NCBI GenBank assembly: GCA_905221605.1
Contig: CAJNDS010001094.1
Location: 1-35,167, forward strand
Direction of reading: 5' to 3'
Origin: Symbiodinium natans
Lineage: Eukaryota; Sar; Dinophyceae; Suessiales; Symbiodiniaceae
Length of the DNA stretch: 35,167 bases
This document shows positions 1 to 8,675 of the stretch, piece after piece. The notes below the pieces were generated by a model. The model did no database searches, was not told the origin of the DNA, and saw nothing but the letters and a program-made list of their open reading frames with translations. The position numbers were made by a program, and so were the translations under genes. The first letter of the stretch is position 1, and each line of letters begins with the position of its first letter.

Positions 1-709
1 GTTTGGGGTTTAGGGTTTAGGGCTCACGGGCCCTGATTCAAAATCGGAACCCCCTAAGGAGCCTTTGGGTTTCTCCTTTGAACTTGAGGCACCGGTTTCA
101 TTGATCGAGGGTGTTGCTTTTTGAACCCTAATTAGCCCTCAACCCCAAACCCCAAATCCCAAGCCCCAAACCCTCAACCCCAAACCCCAAACCCCACACC
201 CTAAACCCTAAACCCCAAAACCATAAACCCTACAGACCCCGGGTTTCTTAAGATTCTTGAGGGTCCAAGTCCGAAGGGTTTAGGGTTGTAGGGTTTAGGG
301 TTGTAGGGTTGTAGGGTGTAGGGTTGTAGGGTTGTCTGGTTTAGGGGTTTAGGGGTTGTAGGGTGTAGGGTTTAGGGGTTTAGGGGTCGGAGGTTCAGTG
401 TCTTGGCTCTGCGAGGACATCTTGAGGCCAGTCGTACCTTTTATACGCTGCTATTTGGGATTTGGACGGGCCCTTTGCAAACCTCAGGGACTTCGGAATC
501 GGCAGCAATCAGTAGACAGATTGTCATCAGTATACATATCATGTATACAAGTGTGCAGAATGTGTATTGTGCACACACTGCATGCTCGTGTGCACGTTGT
601 TTGGGGGTTGTAGGTGCGATACAACAATTCTGTATTTCCGCTACACTCCGAGGAGGTTACGTGTGTACATGTCTGTTTGTGCACTCTTGCCAAACAAACT
701 CTACGACTT

Positions 710-781
710 GCATAAGAACCGAAGAACCCTTGGAAAATGAGAAAAAAATCATCCCTATATTGCCCCGGGGGGTTCTTAAGC
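710..781. mobile_element. Inverted-repeat element, copy 1 (72 bp)
   Basis: It begins GCATAAGAACC and ends GGGGGGTTCTTAAGC, with TCCCTATATTGCCC inside. The same ends and the same internal string occur at 20804-20889, so this is a small dispersed family with about 13 bp inverted ends, like a MITE or introner. Confidence 0.65.
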
Positions 782-806
782 AACTAGTAATCCTACAGCA
801 GGCTTC

Positions 807-980
807 AAAACCCCAACCCCAAACCCCAAACCCCAAACCCCAAACCCCAAACCCCAAACCCCAAACCCCAACCCCCAAACCCCAAACCCCAAACCCCAAA
901 CCCCAAACCCCAAACCCCAAACCCTAAACCCTAAACCCTAAACCCTAAACCCTAAACCCTAAACTTAAACCCTAAACCCT
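807..980 (-). repeat. CCCCAAA array passing into CCCTAAA
   Basis: About 16 CCCCAAA units are followed by about seven CCCTAAA units. The sharp change of unit suggests separate expansion of a variant. Confidence 0.9.
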
Positions 981-1016
981 CAAGAAAGCCACAGGCCCCC
1001 CCCCCCCCCATCTTAG

Positions 1017-1108
1017 CCGAATTTGTGAAGACGCCCGCGAGACCTCCGGGAGGCACGCTGACTTGGCGACAGTTCTTCACCACGCCGGGAAGTTTCGGCC
1101 CCTACCTG
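1017..1108 (+). CDS. Exon-like island, frame uncertain
   Basis: The island lies between an AG (1015-1016) after a C-rich tract and a possible GT donor (1109), with telomere arrays on both sides. Two frames are open: one reads EFVKTPARPPGGTLTWRQFF, the other CEDARETSGRHADLATVLHH, the latter faintly ankyrin-like. I cannot choose. Confidence 0.3.
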
Positions 1109-1135
1109 GTGGGGGAGCCCCTGTGCCTTTCTTGA

Positions 1136-1242
1136 GGGTTTAGGGTTTAGGGTTTAGGGTTTAGGGTTTAGGGTTTAGGGTTTAGGGTTTAGGGTTTAGG
1201 GTTTAGGGTTTAGGGTTTAGGGGTTTAGGGTTTAGGGTTTGG
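1136..1242 (+). repeat. TTTAGGG array
   Basis: About 14 near-perfect units, opposite in orientation to the array at 807-980. Confidence 0.9.
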
Positions 1243-1489
1243 AAGCCTCCTTTAGGTTTCAAAAAGGGGGGTTGGGGAATTGCGAATTCCTGTAGCGTAG
1301 CTTTTTGGGGCTTAGGGGTGCGGATCCATGGGGGCTTCGAATAGGGTCTAGTGTTTGGGCCGTAGCTGCAAGTTCTCAGGCGCCGGCCCGTAAAGCTCCA
1401 TTCCAGCTTCATCCTCTTCCTTGGCACCAAACTCCGTAGACCAACTCCGTAAACCGTCTCACACCCCTGAAAAACCTCCAACCCTACTA

Positions 1490-1910
1490 CACCCTAAACC
1501 CGAAACCCGAAACCCTAAACCCTAAACCCTAAACCCTAAACCCTAAACCCTAAACCCTAAACCCGTGCCGCCCCCCTAACATTTCCCTCTAAGGAAGCTC
1601 TGCCTGGTACACTCGGAGTTTTATGATTCAGCTGCGTTTTTTCTCAGTGCTACCGGGAGTTTCAAAGGAGTTTCAAAATCCTACACCCAACAATTTAAAT
1701 GCGCTACCCACACCCCAAAATCTCTCAACCCTAAGCCCTAAACCTTTAAACCCTGGACCCTTAGCGCCCTAAACCCCGATAGCCCTGAACGCCCCCGAAA
1801 CCCTAAACCCTAAACCCTGGAGCCCTAAACCCCTAAACCCCTAACCCCCTAAACCCCTAAACCCTCAAACCCCTAAACCCCTAAACCCTAAAGCCTAAAC
1901 CCCAATAGCC
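1490..1910 (-). repeat. CCCTAAA arrays 1490-1563 and (degenerate) 1730-1910
   Basis: These two arrays flank an island (1565-1700) that contains a TTTTTTCTCAG acceptor-like site but no convincing exon. Confidence 0.8.
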
Positions 1911-1940
1911 CTGAACCCCCCCCAAAAACCTCAGTCACAG

Positions 1941-2025
1941 TGCTCGCCCGCATGCGCGCAGATTGGGATGATTCTTTGGATCCTTGGCTGTCTTGCGCAC
2001 CCTGGCCTGGTCTACAGGGGCTTCG
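1941..2025 (+). CDS. Exon-like island with hydrophobic sequence
   Basis: After CACAG the frame CSPACAQIGMILWILGCLAH is open into the next array. It may encode a membrane segment. Short, so weakly supported. Confidence 0.28.
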
Positions 2026-2738
2026 GGGGTTTAGGGTTTAGGGTTTGGAGTTTGGGTTTGGGGTTTAGGGTTTAGGGTTTGGGGTTTGGGGTTTAGCGTC
2101 TATGTAGGTTTTAGGGTTTAGGGTTTAGGGTTTAGGGTTTAGGGTTTAGGGTTTGGGGGCTCAGGGTTCAGGGTGGAAGGTCGGGGTTTAGGACTCAGGG
2201 TTTAGGGCTTACTTAGGGCTGAGGGGTTAGGGTTCAGGGTTTAATGCTGTGTCTTAGGCTGAAAAGGCTTCGGTAAAGAAATCAGGGCTTGCGTAACATT
2301 CGGGCGTTTTCTCGCTCTCTGTTTGGGTTTAGGGTTTAGTTTTTAGGGTTTACGGTTCAGGGTTTTTAGGGTTTGGGTTTTATTGTTAAGTGCTTGGGCT
2401 GTGGCCCCTGTTGCAGGCATACCGCGACTATAATCCCTAAGCCCAAACTCCCAAACTTCCAGAATGGGAGCCCTCTGCAAAGTGAAGTCTCAGGTACGCT
2501 GCTTATTGCGCCCCGCGGATTCCAATGCTGTCCCCCGAGATCTTCTACCAGCAGGCGTGGCTTTGAGGGCTTCGGGTTTAGGGGTTTAGGGTTTAGGGTT
2601 TAGGGGTTTAGGGGTTTAGGGGTTTAGGGGTTTAGGCGTTTAGGGGTTTAGGGTTTAGGGTTTAGGGTTTTAGGGTTTAGGGTTTAGGGTTTAGGGTTTA
2701 GGGTTTAGGGTTCAGGGTTCAGGGTTCAGGGTTCAGGG
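2026..2738 (+). repeat. TTTAGGG arrays (2026-2165, 2320-2390, 2572-2738)
   Basis: Mixed TTTAGGG, TTTGGGG and TTCAGGG units. The island 2390-2570 has acceptor-like and open stretches but no clear exon. Confidence 0.8.
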
Positions 2739-2852
2739 TGTTGCCGTTTGGGATGTTGCGGACGGAGAAGAGATGAGAGTCACCTAAGTTCTCAGCTCTC
2801 CGAGCACTGGTCCCATATGAAGCAGGGTTTATATCCCTGGTATTGGTGAGTG

Positions 2853-2962
2853 TATATGGGTAGTTCTCTAAATTAGGGTCCCTTTTTGGGTACCCATTAT
2901 AAGGCGGCACCCTTTAAAAGGGATCCCAAAAAGGGACCCTAATTTAGAAAACTACCCATATA
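2853..2962. mobile_element. Palindromic element with 38 bp arms (MITE-like)
   Basis: The arms 2853-2890 and 2925-2962 are complementary at 37 of 38 positions around a 34 bp loop. TATTGGTGAGTGTATAT occurs exactly at 2841-2857 and 2976-2992, straddling the element, so a long direct repeat brackets it (the left copy overlaps the arm by 5 bp). Confidence 0.75.
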
Positions 2963-3136
2963 AGGTTCCTTTTGATATTGGTGAGTGTATATATTTGGTG
3001 TCCTTTTGTCGCAAAACCCTAAACCCTTCCGAACCCCAAACCTTAAAGCCTAAAGCCTAAACCCTAACAACAACAGGGCCCATCACTCGGATGAACCCCT
3101 AAACCCACAACAACCCTAAACCCTAAACCCTAAGAG

Positions 3137-3648
3137 GGAAGTGGCCGAAATTGTGTGGCTCAAGCCCTCCAGTCGGCGGAGTCCTCTTTGAAATGTACGA
3201 CCTAAAGCCATCGACTACAACCTACAGGTGCGGCCGTGCGGCCCACAGCTAGGATAAGTAGAATTCTGCGTCTGTTGGGGTTTGGGGTTTGGGGTTTGGG
3301 GTTTCGGGCTGGGGGTTCCGATAAGAAGGATGGAAACCTTAAACCCTAAACCCTAAACCCTGAACCCTAAATGAGGGGATCCCTTTGTTGAGAAAGACCC
3401 TTACGAGTATTACAGATCAGGTCCACAAGCTCGTTTTACGGCCTTAGTTGGCAGGGCGCGGAACCCTATAGTTTAGGGTTTAGGGTTTAGGGTTTGGGGT
3501 TTCGGGTTTAGGGTTTAGGGTTTAGGTAAACCCTAAACCCTAAACCCCATACACCCTGTAATCTACGTTCGCAGGTACAGGAGCAGATCGAAAACATCCC
3601 AGTTCCCACCAGCAGCCCCCACTACACCCACTACAGGCGGCCCATGCG
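3137..3648 (+). CDS. Three exon-like islands (3137-3227, 3376-3466, 3575-3648), unrecognised
   Basis: Island 1 is open as KWPKLCGSSPPVGGVLFEMY and ends at CTACAG|GTGCGG. Island 2, after ATGAG, reads DPFVEKDPYEYYRSGPQARF. Island 3, after TTCGCAG, reads VQEQIENIPVPTSSPHYTHY. All three are on the plus strand, bounded by plausible acceptors and separated by telomere-like repeats in either orientation. Their order suggests exons of one gene, but I could not verify phases between them. Confidence 0.4.
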
Positions 3649-3885
3649 GGGGGGGTTTAGGGTTTGGGGTTTAGGGTTTAGGGCGAAGGGTTGTGGGTTT
3701 AGGGTTTAGGGTTTAGGGTTCAGGGTTTAGGGTTTAGAGGGGGGTGGGGGGATTCAAGTTGGGTTTCGGATTCGGGGGCGTAGGGTTGCAGGGTGTTGGT
3801 TTAGCTGTAGGTTTTCGGTCTACTCACCCACACACACACCTCAAACCCCAAACCCCAAACCCTAAACCCTAAACCCTAAACCCCT
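3338..3885. repeat. Short telomere-type arrays in both orientations
   Basis: CCCTAAA at 3338-3370, TTTAGGG at 3474-3525 abutting CCCTAAA at 3526-3546 (head-to-head), TTTAGGG at 3656-3735, CCCTAAA at 3843-3882. Confidence 0.8.
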
Positions 3886-3889
3886 CAAT

Positions 3890-4270
3890 TAGCGGGCCGT
3901 TAGGCTCTGCGCGTTGGTCAAAAGCCCGCAGTGCCAGTGACGGGAGTCGAGACAAATGTCTTTGTTCAGGGTTTAGAATTTAGGGTTGAGGGGGTTTAGA
4001 GGGTCTAGGGGGTTTTTGGGGGTTTGGGGGATTTGAGAGGGGTTTGGGGTCTGGGGCCTAAGCGTTTCAGAGTACGTCGCTCAAGGTTTATATAGGGACA
4101 TGTTTTTTTTGAGCCTCGAGATATGCTTCAAAGCTTTGCTTACGATGGTGCTATTTCGGCAGAGTGTTTTAAAAGAAGGTCCAGCCTAGTTACTGATTTG
4201 CCGCCACGTGCGCTCTGTTTTCTAGGACTCAGTATCTGTTGTGAGGCGCTTGTTTTGGATGCGATACCAT
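3890..4270. other. Non-repetitive island without a recognised gene
   Basis: Contains GGTTTAGAGGG-like degenerate repeats and AT-rich sequence. A short open stretch (VPVTGVETNVFV) follows a CGCAG near 3943, too short to call. Confidence 0.3.
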
Positions 4271-5090
4271 AAAACCCAAACCCTAAAGCCTAAACCCTAA
4301 ACCCTAAACCCTTTTGAGAACCCTAAACCCTTAACCCTAAACCCTAAACCCTAAACCCCAAACCCTAAACCCTAAACCCGACATCGCCCACTTCGCTTCT
4401 AAGCACCTCAGGAACGTACGTAGCATCCGAGCGCCATAAGAGTCTCGCACGAACTCCAAGAAAAGAATTGATGGGAATTAGCAGGGTCCTTGGTTTAGGG
4501 TTTAGGGTTTAGGGCTTAGGTTTTAGGGTTTAAGGTTTAGGGTTTAGGGTTTAGGGCTATAACAAACCTTGGGATGTACCCCCCTTATACCAACAGCCCT
4601 TTTTCGTGATTGCAGTGGAGTGTACATTCATCCCTACTAGGGACTGTTAGTATACGGGGGAACATCCCACAACAAACTACTTTCTTTTTTTGAGGGTTTA
4701 GGGTCTAGGCTTTAGGGTTTTAGGGTTCAGGGTTCAGGGTTTAGGGTTTAGGGTTTAGGGTTTAGGGTTTAGGGTTTTAGGGTTTTAGGGTTTAGGGTTT
4801 AGGGTTTAGGGTTTAGGGGGGGTGGGAGGTGGGGGAGAGCTGCCTTATGCCACTTTGAGGGCTCCGGTGTGCGAGCTCAGACATAGTGGGTTAAGGGCTT
4901 AGGCCATCTTTTGTGACCCTCAACCCGACACCTTAAACCCTGAACCCTAAACCCTGAACCCTAAAACCCTAAACCCTAAACCCTAAACCCTGAACCCTGA
5001 ACCCTGAACCCTAAAACCCTAAAACCCTAAAACCCTAAACCCTAAAGCCTAAACTTTACCCTAAACCCGAAACTCTAAACCCTAACCCCG
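4270..5090. repeat. Telomere-type arrays in alternating orientation
   Basis: CCCTAAA 4270-4379, TTTAGGG 4495-4556 and 4695-4817, CCCTAAA 4920-5075. A short open stretch (DIAHFASKHLRN) before a GTACG donor at 4416 may be an exon but has no acceptor. Confidence 0.8.
4571..4668. mobile_element. Imperfect inverted-repeat element (98 bp)
   Basis: GGGATGTACCCCCCTTATAC at the left and GTATACGGGGGAACATCCC at the right are near-complementary, continuing into CCAACAG / CTGTTAG. The 7-mer AACAAAC lies outside both ends (4561-4567 and 4671-4677). Confidence 0.55.
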
Positions 5091-5097
5091 GAGCCAG

Positions 5098-5391
5098 GAA
5101 GTATTACTTGCAGCAGTACCAGCAGCACCTCTCCCACTACAAGGACCTCGAGGAGCAGTTTCGCCTCAACAAAGGCCCCCCTGGGGTTTAGGGTTTAGGG
5201 CTTAGGGCTTAGGGTTTAGAGTGTAGGTTTAGGATTTAGGGTTTAGGGTTTAGGGTTTAGGGTTTAGGGTTTTGTGGGGTTTCGCGTCGAGTGTACTAGG
5301 CTTGCTTTGAGGAGCTTAGGGCAGCTCACGGCGACAAAGCCGACAAAGGTTCCACTGTCGTACATGGAGGTTTACGATTTTAGGGTGCCTT
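5098..5391 (+). CDS. Two exon-like islands that join in frame (5098-5174 + 5320-5391), unrecognised protein
   Basis: After GAGCCAG the first island reads KYYLQQYQQHLSHYKDLEEQ then FRLNK. A GC donor (5175) and an AG|G acceptor (5318-5319) give a phase-1 join to QLTATKPTKVPLSYMEVYDF. The 145 bp intron between them holds TTTAGGG repeats (5184-5275). The glutamine- and tyrosine-rich start and the good frame suggest real coding DNA. I do not recognise the family. Confidence 0.45.
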
Positions 5392-6440
5392 ATTGGGGTC
5401 CCGATTATAGGGTTTAGGGTTTAGGGTTTAGGGTTTAGGGTTTCGGGTTTAGGGTTTAGGGTATAAGGGACTCCCACGATTTTGGGAGGCCTTTATAGGG
5501 GTACCTTACTTTCAAAAACTCCCACATGGTGGGGGGAATCTGTTGGTCATCCGTCCCTCCGCGCCGGCAGGCACCAGGAAACCCTCAGCCTTTACAGTTT
5601 GGATTTGTGGTCCCTAAACCCTAAACCCTAACCCTAAACCCTAAACTCTAAACCCTTTAGGATCTGGGGTTTGGGGTGTAGGAACAACAGGGAGGCCCAG
5701 GAACAAAAGACTCCCCAAAGGCCTACCTTTGCTAGCTGTTGTGCTGTGACACGAGCCCTTAAGCCCCCCAAACCCTAAACCCCAAACCCCAAACCCCAAA
5801 CCCCAAACCCCAAACCCCAAACCCTAAACCCTAAACCCTAAATCCTAAATCCTATATCCTAAACCTTCACGGCTGTGAGCCCCCTAAAGGCCCGAAATGC
5901 TCAATTACCGACCCTAAGCCCTAAAGCGCCTCTGTGTCTCAAAGCCCGAAGAACCCTAAGAACCCTGAAACCTCCGAAGAACCTTAAACCCTGAACCCTA
6001 AGAAACCCTAAACCCTAGCCCTAAACCCCAAACCCTAACCCCTAGCCCTGAACCCTAAACCCTAAACCCTAAACCCTAAACCCTAAACCCTAAACCCTGT
6101 AAACTTGGGAAGCGCTCTGAACCCAGGCCCGTTTTTCCATTGGGGCATCCTCCTGCAGGCGCAGAGGGGGCTTAGGGGTTTAGCGATGTAGGGGTTTTGG
6201 GGTTTTGGGGTTTAGGGTTTAGGGTTTTGGGGTTTTGGGGTTTAGGGGTTAGGGTTTAGGGTTTGGGGGTTTTGGGGTTTTGGGGTTTTGGGGGTTTGAG
6301 GGTTTGGGGTTTAGGGTTTGGGGTTTTGGGGTTTTTGGGCTTTAGGGGTTTTGGGGTTTAGGGGTTATGGTTTGGGGGTTTGGGGTTTAGGGTTTAGGGT
6401 TTAGGGTTTAGGGTTTAGGGTGGTTTAGGGTTTAGGGTTT
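5184..6440. repeat. Telomere-type arrays (5184-5275, 5408-5465, 5610-5655, 5765-5865, 5985-6100, 6166-6440)
   Basis: Orientation switches from TTTAGGG to CCCTAAA and back. The 5765-5865 block is mainly CCCCAAA; 6166-6440 is rich in TTTTGGGG, a ciliate-like variant. The island 5870-5990 shows nothing codable. Confidence 0.85.
5571..5609 (+). CDS. Short exon-like island
   Basis: GCCGGCAG|GCACCAGG opens APGNPQPLQFGFV, followed by a GT donor (5610) and CCCTAAA repeats. It could follow 5320-5391 in phase 0 if that exon ends at the GT in AGG|GTGCC. Confidence 0.33.
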
Positions 6441-6468
6441 GGGCTTCATTGCTTAGATGTTTTCTCAG

Positions 6469-7043
6469 CGAAGGCATGTCCATGACATGGTGGCGAATGG
6501 CAAGGTTCTGTTGGACTGTGGGCATGTGTCTAAAACCTAAACCCTAAACCCTAAACCTTATACCCTAAACCCTAAACCCTAAACCCTAAACCCTAAACCC
6601 TAAACGTAGGTGAGAGAAGATGTTCACAACTCTGCGCAACCCCAGAGTTCGGTGCCCTAAACTCTAAACCCTAAACCCCAAACCCTAAACCCCAAACCCC
6701 AAACCCTAAACCCATAGCTTCCTTAGCTTGTTGCTTTGTCCATGCTGAGGATAAGGCCCTGAGCCTGAAACCTGAAGCCGACGGAATCTTCGACCTCATG
6801 GATATGAAGGGTTTTAGGGCTTACGGTATAAGGGTTTGGGGTTTGAGGTGTGGGGTTTACGGTTTCGGGGTTTAGGGTTTGGGGTTTAGGGTTTAGGGTT
6901 TAGGGTTTGGGGTTTAGGGTTTCGGGTTTAGGGTTTAGGGTTGGGGTGTGGTCCTTGCGGTTTAGGGGTGTGGGGTTTCGGGGTTAGCCCCGAGGGTCAT
7001 GCAATCGTACTTTAACCCAGGCACCTTGGAGCCCCCCGAAGGC
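6469..7043 (+). CDS. Three exon-like islands (6469-6529, 6750-6810, 6995-7043), unrecognised
   Basis: Island 1, after TTTTCTCAG, is RRHVHDMVANGKVLLDCGHV. Island 2, after CATGCTGAG, is DKALSLKPEADGIFDLMDMK with a possible GT donor. Island 3, after CCCCGAG, is VMQSYFNPGTLEPPEG. Each is followed by CCCTAAA or TTTAGGG sequence. They look like consecutive plus-strand exons; no family is recognised. Confidence 0.42.
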
Positions 7044-7449
7044 CTAAACCCTGAACCCTAAACTGCCCTAAACCCTAAACCCAGCCCTGAACCCTGAACC
7101 CTAAGCCCTAACCCCTAAACCCTAAACCCTAAACCCTAAACCCTAAGCCCGAAACCCTAAACCCTAAACCCTAAACCCTAAACCCTAAACCCTAAACCCT
7201 AAATCCCAAACCCTAAACCCTAAACCCTAAACCCTAAACCCTAAACCCTAAACCCTAAGTCCTAAGTCCTGACCACTGCTTGGTCTGACGCTGTTTGGGC
7301 TCGCAGTTGGGGAGATGGGCGATTGCACCATAGGACTTTGCAAGGGCCCTGGAGCTGCGAAAGTGAGAGAGATTTCAGGGTTTAGGGTTTAGGGTTTAGG
7401 GTTTAGGGTTTAGGGTTTAGGGTTTAGGGTTTAGGGTTTAGGGTTTAGG
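6534..7449. repeat. Telomere-type arrays (6534-6606, 6655-6714, 6830-6945, 7040-7265, 7377-7449)
   Basis: 7040-7265 is one of the longer CCCTAAA blocks; 7377-7449 is a pure TTTAGGG block of about 10 units. Each abuts an exon-like island. Confidence 0.85.
7307..7362 (+). CDS. Short exon-like island
   Basis: GCTCGCAG is followed by a frame WGDGRLHHRTLQGPWSCE and AAAG|TGAGAG-like donor sequence (GT at 7363), then a pure TTTAGGG array. Not recognised. Confidence 0.28.
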
Positions 7450-7589
7450 GATGCTAGGTAGGAGGCGATTGTAGCTACGGGAATACAGTGAGCTTGCGGG
7501 TTCTCCTGGGGAGGAAATAGGGGAAGGTCTCAAGTAATTGTGAAGGCTGAGGCTCAGGCTCTTTGCATCAAAGAAATCTAGGGGCCCTA

Positions 7590-7692
7590 GATAAATATAT
7601 ACACTTAAAGGGATTCTGCCGGGTACTCCTAAAGAAGATGATTATAGGGTACCCTTAAAGGGATTATGATAGGGTACCCTTAAAGGGATCAA
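7590..7692. repeat. Short tandem GGGTACCCTTAAAGGGAT repeat
   Basis: TAGGGTACCCTTAAAGGGAT occurs twice 27 bp apart (from about 7645 and 7672), with a related unit before it (ACTTAAAGGGATTCTG). The unit is nearly palindromic. It lies just 5' of the ubiquitin-like gene start, so it could be its 5' UTR or promoter region. Confidence 0.45.
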
Positions 7693-7729
7693 GGAGCTCG
7701 GCCTCATATGGCATCAGCTGCGCTCGAAA

Positions 7730-8294
7730 ATGGTCACCACCTACAGTGTCTACACTCTCTCAGGGCAGGAGTTCACGGTGCCACTGGAGGAAGAAGTGCG
7801 CAACGTTCGATCTTTGAAGAGGCCGCAGCCGAAGCCTAAACCCTAAAGCACTAGACCCTATAAAACCCCCAAAAACCCTACACCCTCTAAACCCTACAAA
7901 CCCTCTAAACCCTCTAAACCCTGTAAACCCCTCAAACCCTACAAACCCCATAAACCCCACAAACCCCACAAACCCCATAAAGCCCCCACAAAACCCAAAA
8001 CCGAGGCAGCTGATGAAGCTGAGCGGCATCCCCCGCTTCAGGCAACCCCGTTGGTTCTTAGAGTCTAGGGTTTAGGGTTTAGGGTTTAGGGTTTAGGGTT
8101 TAGGGTTTAGGGTTTAGGGTTTAGGGTTTAGGGTTTAGGGTTTAGGGTTTAGGGTTTAGGGTTTAGGGTTTAGGGTTTAGGGTTCCCGAGTAAGAACCAG
8201 TTTCAGGCAAAGGATTGTCCATGCCGGCAGCACGTTACACGACGATGCCCGGCTGGACCGCGGGATGCAAGAGCTGCAGTTGGTCGTGCTTCTA
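7730..8294 (+). CDS. N-terminal exons of a dinoflagellate ubiquitin-like-domain protein (ankyrin-repeat type), partial
   Basis: Three exons join in frame: 7730-7824 (ATG at 7730), 8006-8041 and 8207 to about 8294. The product starts MVTTYSVYTLSGQEF, continues VRSLKRPQLMKLSGIPRFRQ and then RIVHAGSTLHDDARLDRG...LQLVVLL. This is the compact ubiquitin-like pattern (VRxLKxxL...G.P.RFRQRLLHxG..LDDxxxLD...LQLVLL) that I associate with the start of many dinoflagellate ankyrin-repeat proteins. Both introns use GC donors and AG|G acceptors, with phases that fit exactly. Exon 3 may end at the GC at 8295. I find no downstream exon before the copia LTR at 8512, so any continuation would need an intron now holding the 12 kb element. 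No ankyrin repeats are visible in the window. Confidence 0.65.
7825..8005 (+). other. GC-AG intron of degenerate CCCTAAA-like sequence
   Basis: The intron is 181 bp. GCAG directly repeats at its start (7825-7828) and just after its end (8006-8009). The body is degenerate telomere-like sequence (ACCCTNTAAA / CCCCACAAA units). Splicing at GC...GAG|G keeps the ubiquitin-like frame (LKRP|QLMK). Confidence 0.6.
8042..8206 (+). mobile_element. GC-AG intron with inverted-repeat ends enclosing a TTTAGGG array (introner-like)
   Basis: The intron is 165 bp, flanked by the direct repeat GCAA (8042-8045 and 8207-8210). Near its ends TTGGTTCTTA (8051-8060) faces TAAGAACCAG (8191-8200), 9 of 10 complementary bases, inset by 5-6 bp. 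Between them are about 17 tandem TTTAGGG units (8063-8184). Removing it joins RF|RQRIVH, matching the family pattern. The layout is target duplication plus terminal inverted repeats, with the duplicated GC acting as donor. It may be a transposed cargo of telomere DNA or an introner later filled by telomere repeats. Confidence 0.6.
8063..8184 (+). repeat. Pure TTTAGGG array inside an intron
   Basis: About 17 units with almost no variation, contained in the GC-AG intron 8042-8206. Confidence 0.92.
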
Positions 8295-8313
8295 GCCTGC
8301 GCCATTTATTGGG

Positions 8314-8511
8314 AGGTTTAGGGTTTGGGGTTTAGGGTTTAGGGTGTGGGGTTTAGGGTTTGGGGTTTAGGGTTTGGGGTTTAGGGTTTGGGGTTTGGGG
8401 TTTAGGGTTTGGGGTTTGGGGCTTGGGGTTTAGGGTGTGGGGTTTAGGGTTGGGGTTTAGGGTTTTGGGTTTCGGGTTTGGGGTTTAGGGTTTGGGGTTT
8501 AGGGTTTGGGG
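8314..8511 (+). repeat. Mixed TTTAGGG/TTTGGGG array, target of the copia insertion
   Basis: Alternating TTTAGGG and TTTGGGG units run up to the 3' LTR. G-rich repeats resume at 20541 beyond the 5' LTR, so the element split one block. Confidence 0.88.
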
Positions 8512-8665
8512 TAAGGAAACCAACCCTTAGATTAGAGGTTAGGGTTTAGGGTTAATGCTGCCAAGACACCTGTGAACTCGCACAAGTCAAATCGCCCTTT
8601 TCAGATACTGCACTTGATCATAGCTAAAAGGCCTGCAGAAGGGATATGATGCTTCATCATCAAGA
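8512..8665 (-). repeat. 3' LTR of the copia element
   Basis: It is a 154 bp direct repeat, identical base for base by eye to 20387-20540. The polypurine tract lies immediately upstream in the sense direction. The plus-strand sequence before it is telomere-like TTTGGGG, the presumed target. Confidence 0.93.
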
Positions 8666-8675
8666 CTCCCCCTTT
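8666..8675 (-). promoter_or_regulatory. Polypurine tract for plus-strand DNA synthesis
   Basis: The sense strand reads AAAGGGGGAG directly before the 3' LTR. This is the expected position and composition of the RNase H-resistant primer and it independently fixes the LTR start. Confidence 0.85.

Noticed and set aside
403-927. 174-codon open frame
   Set aside because: Its end is encoded by the CCCCAAA array (PKPQTPN repeats) and its middle crosses an inverted-repeat element; no protein features.
1130-1240. CRISPR-like array
   Set aside because: A 7 bp telomeric unit without spacers; the host is a eukaryote.
3141-3156. Possible spliced-leader relic (TGTGGCTCAAG)
   Set aside because: Only the GGCTCAAG end resembles the dinoflagellate spliced leader; the upstream part does not match.
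8512-8665. LTR with canonical TG...CA ends
   Set aside because: The shared repeat, PBS and PPT place the ends at TC...TA; trimming to TG would leave identical bases unexplained.
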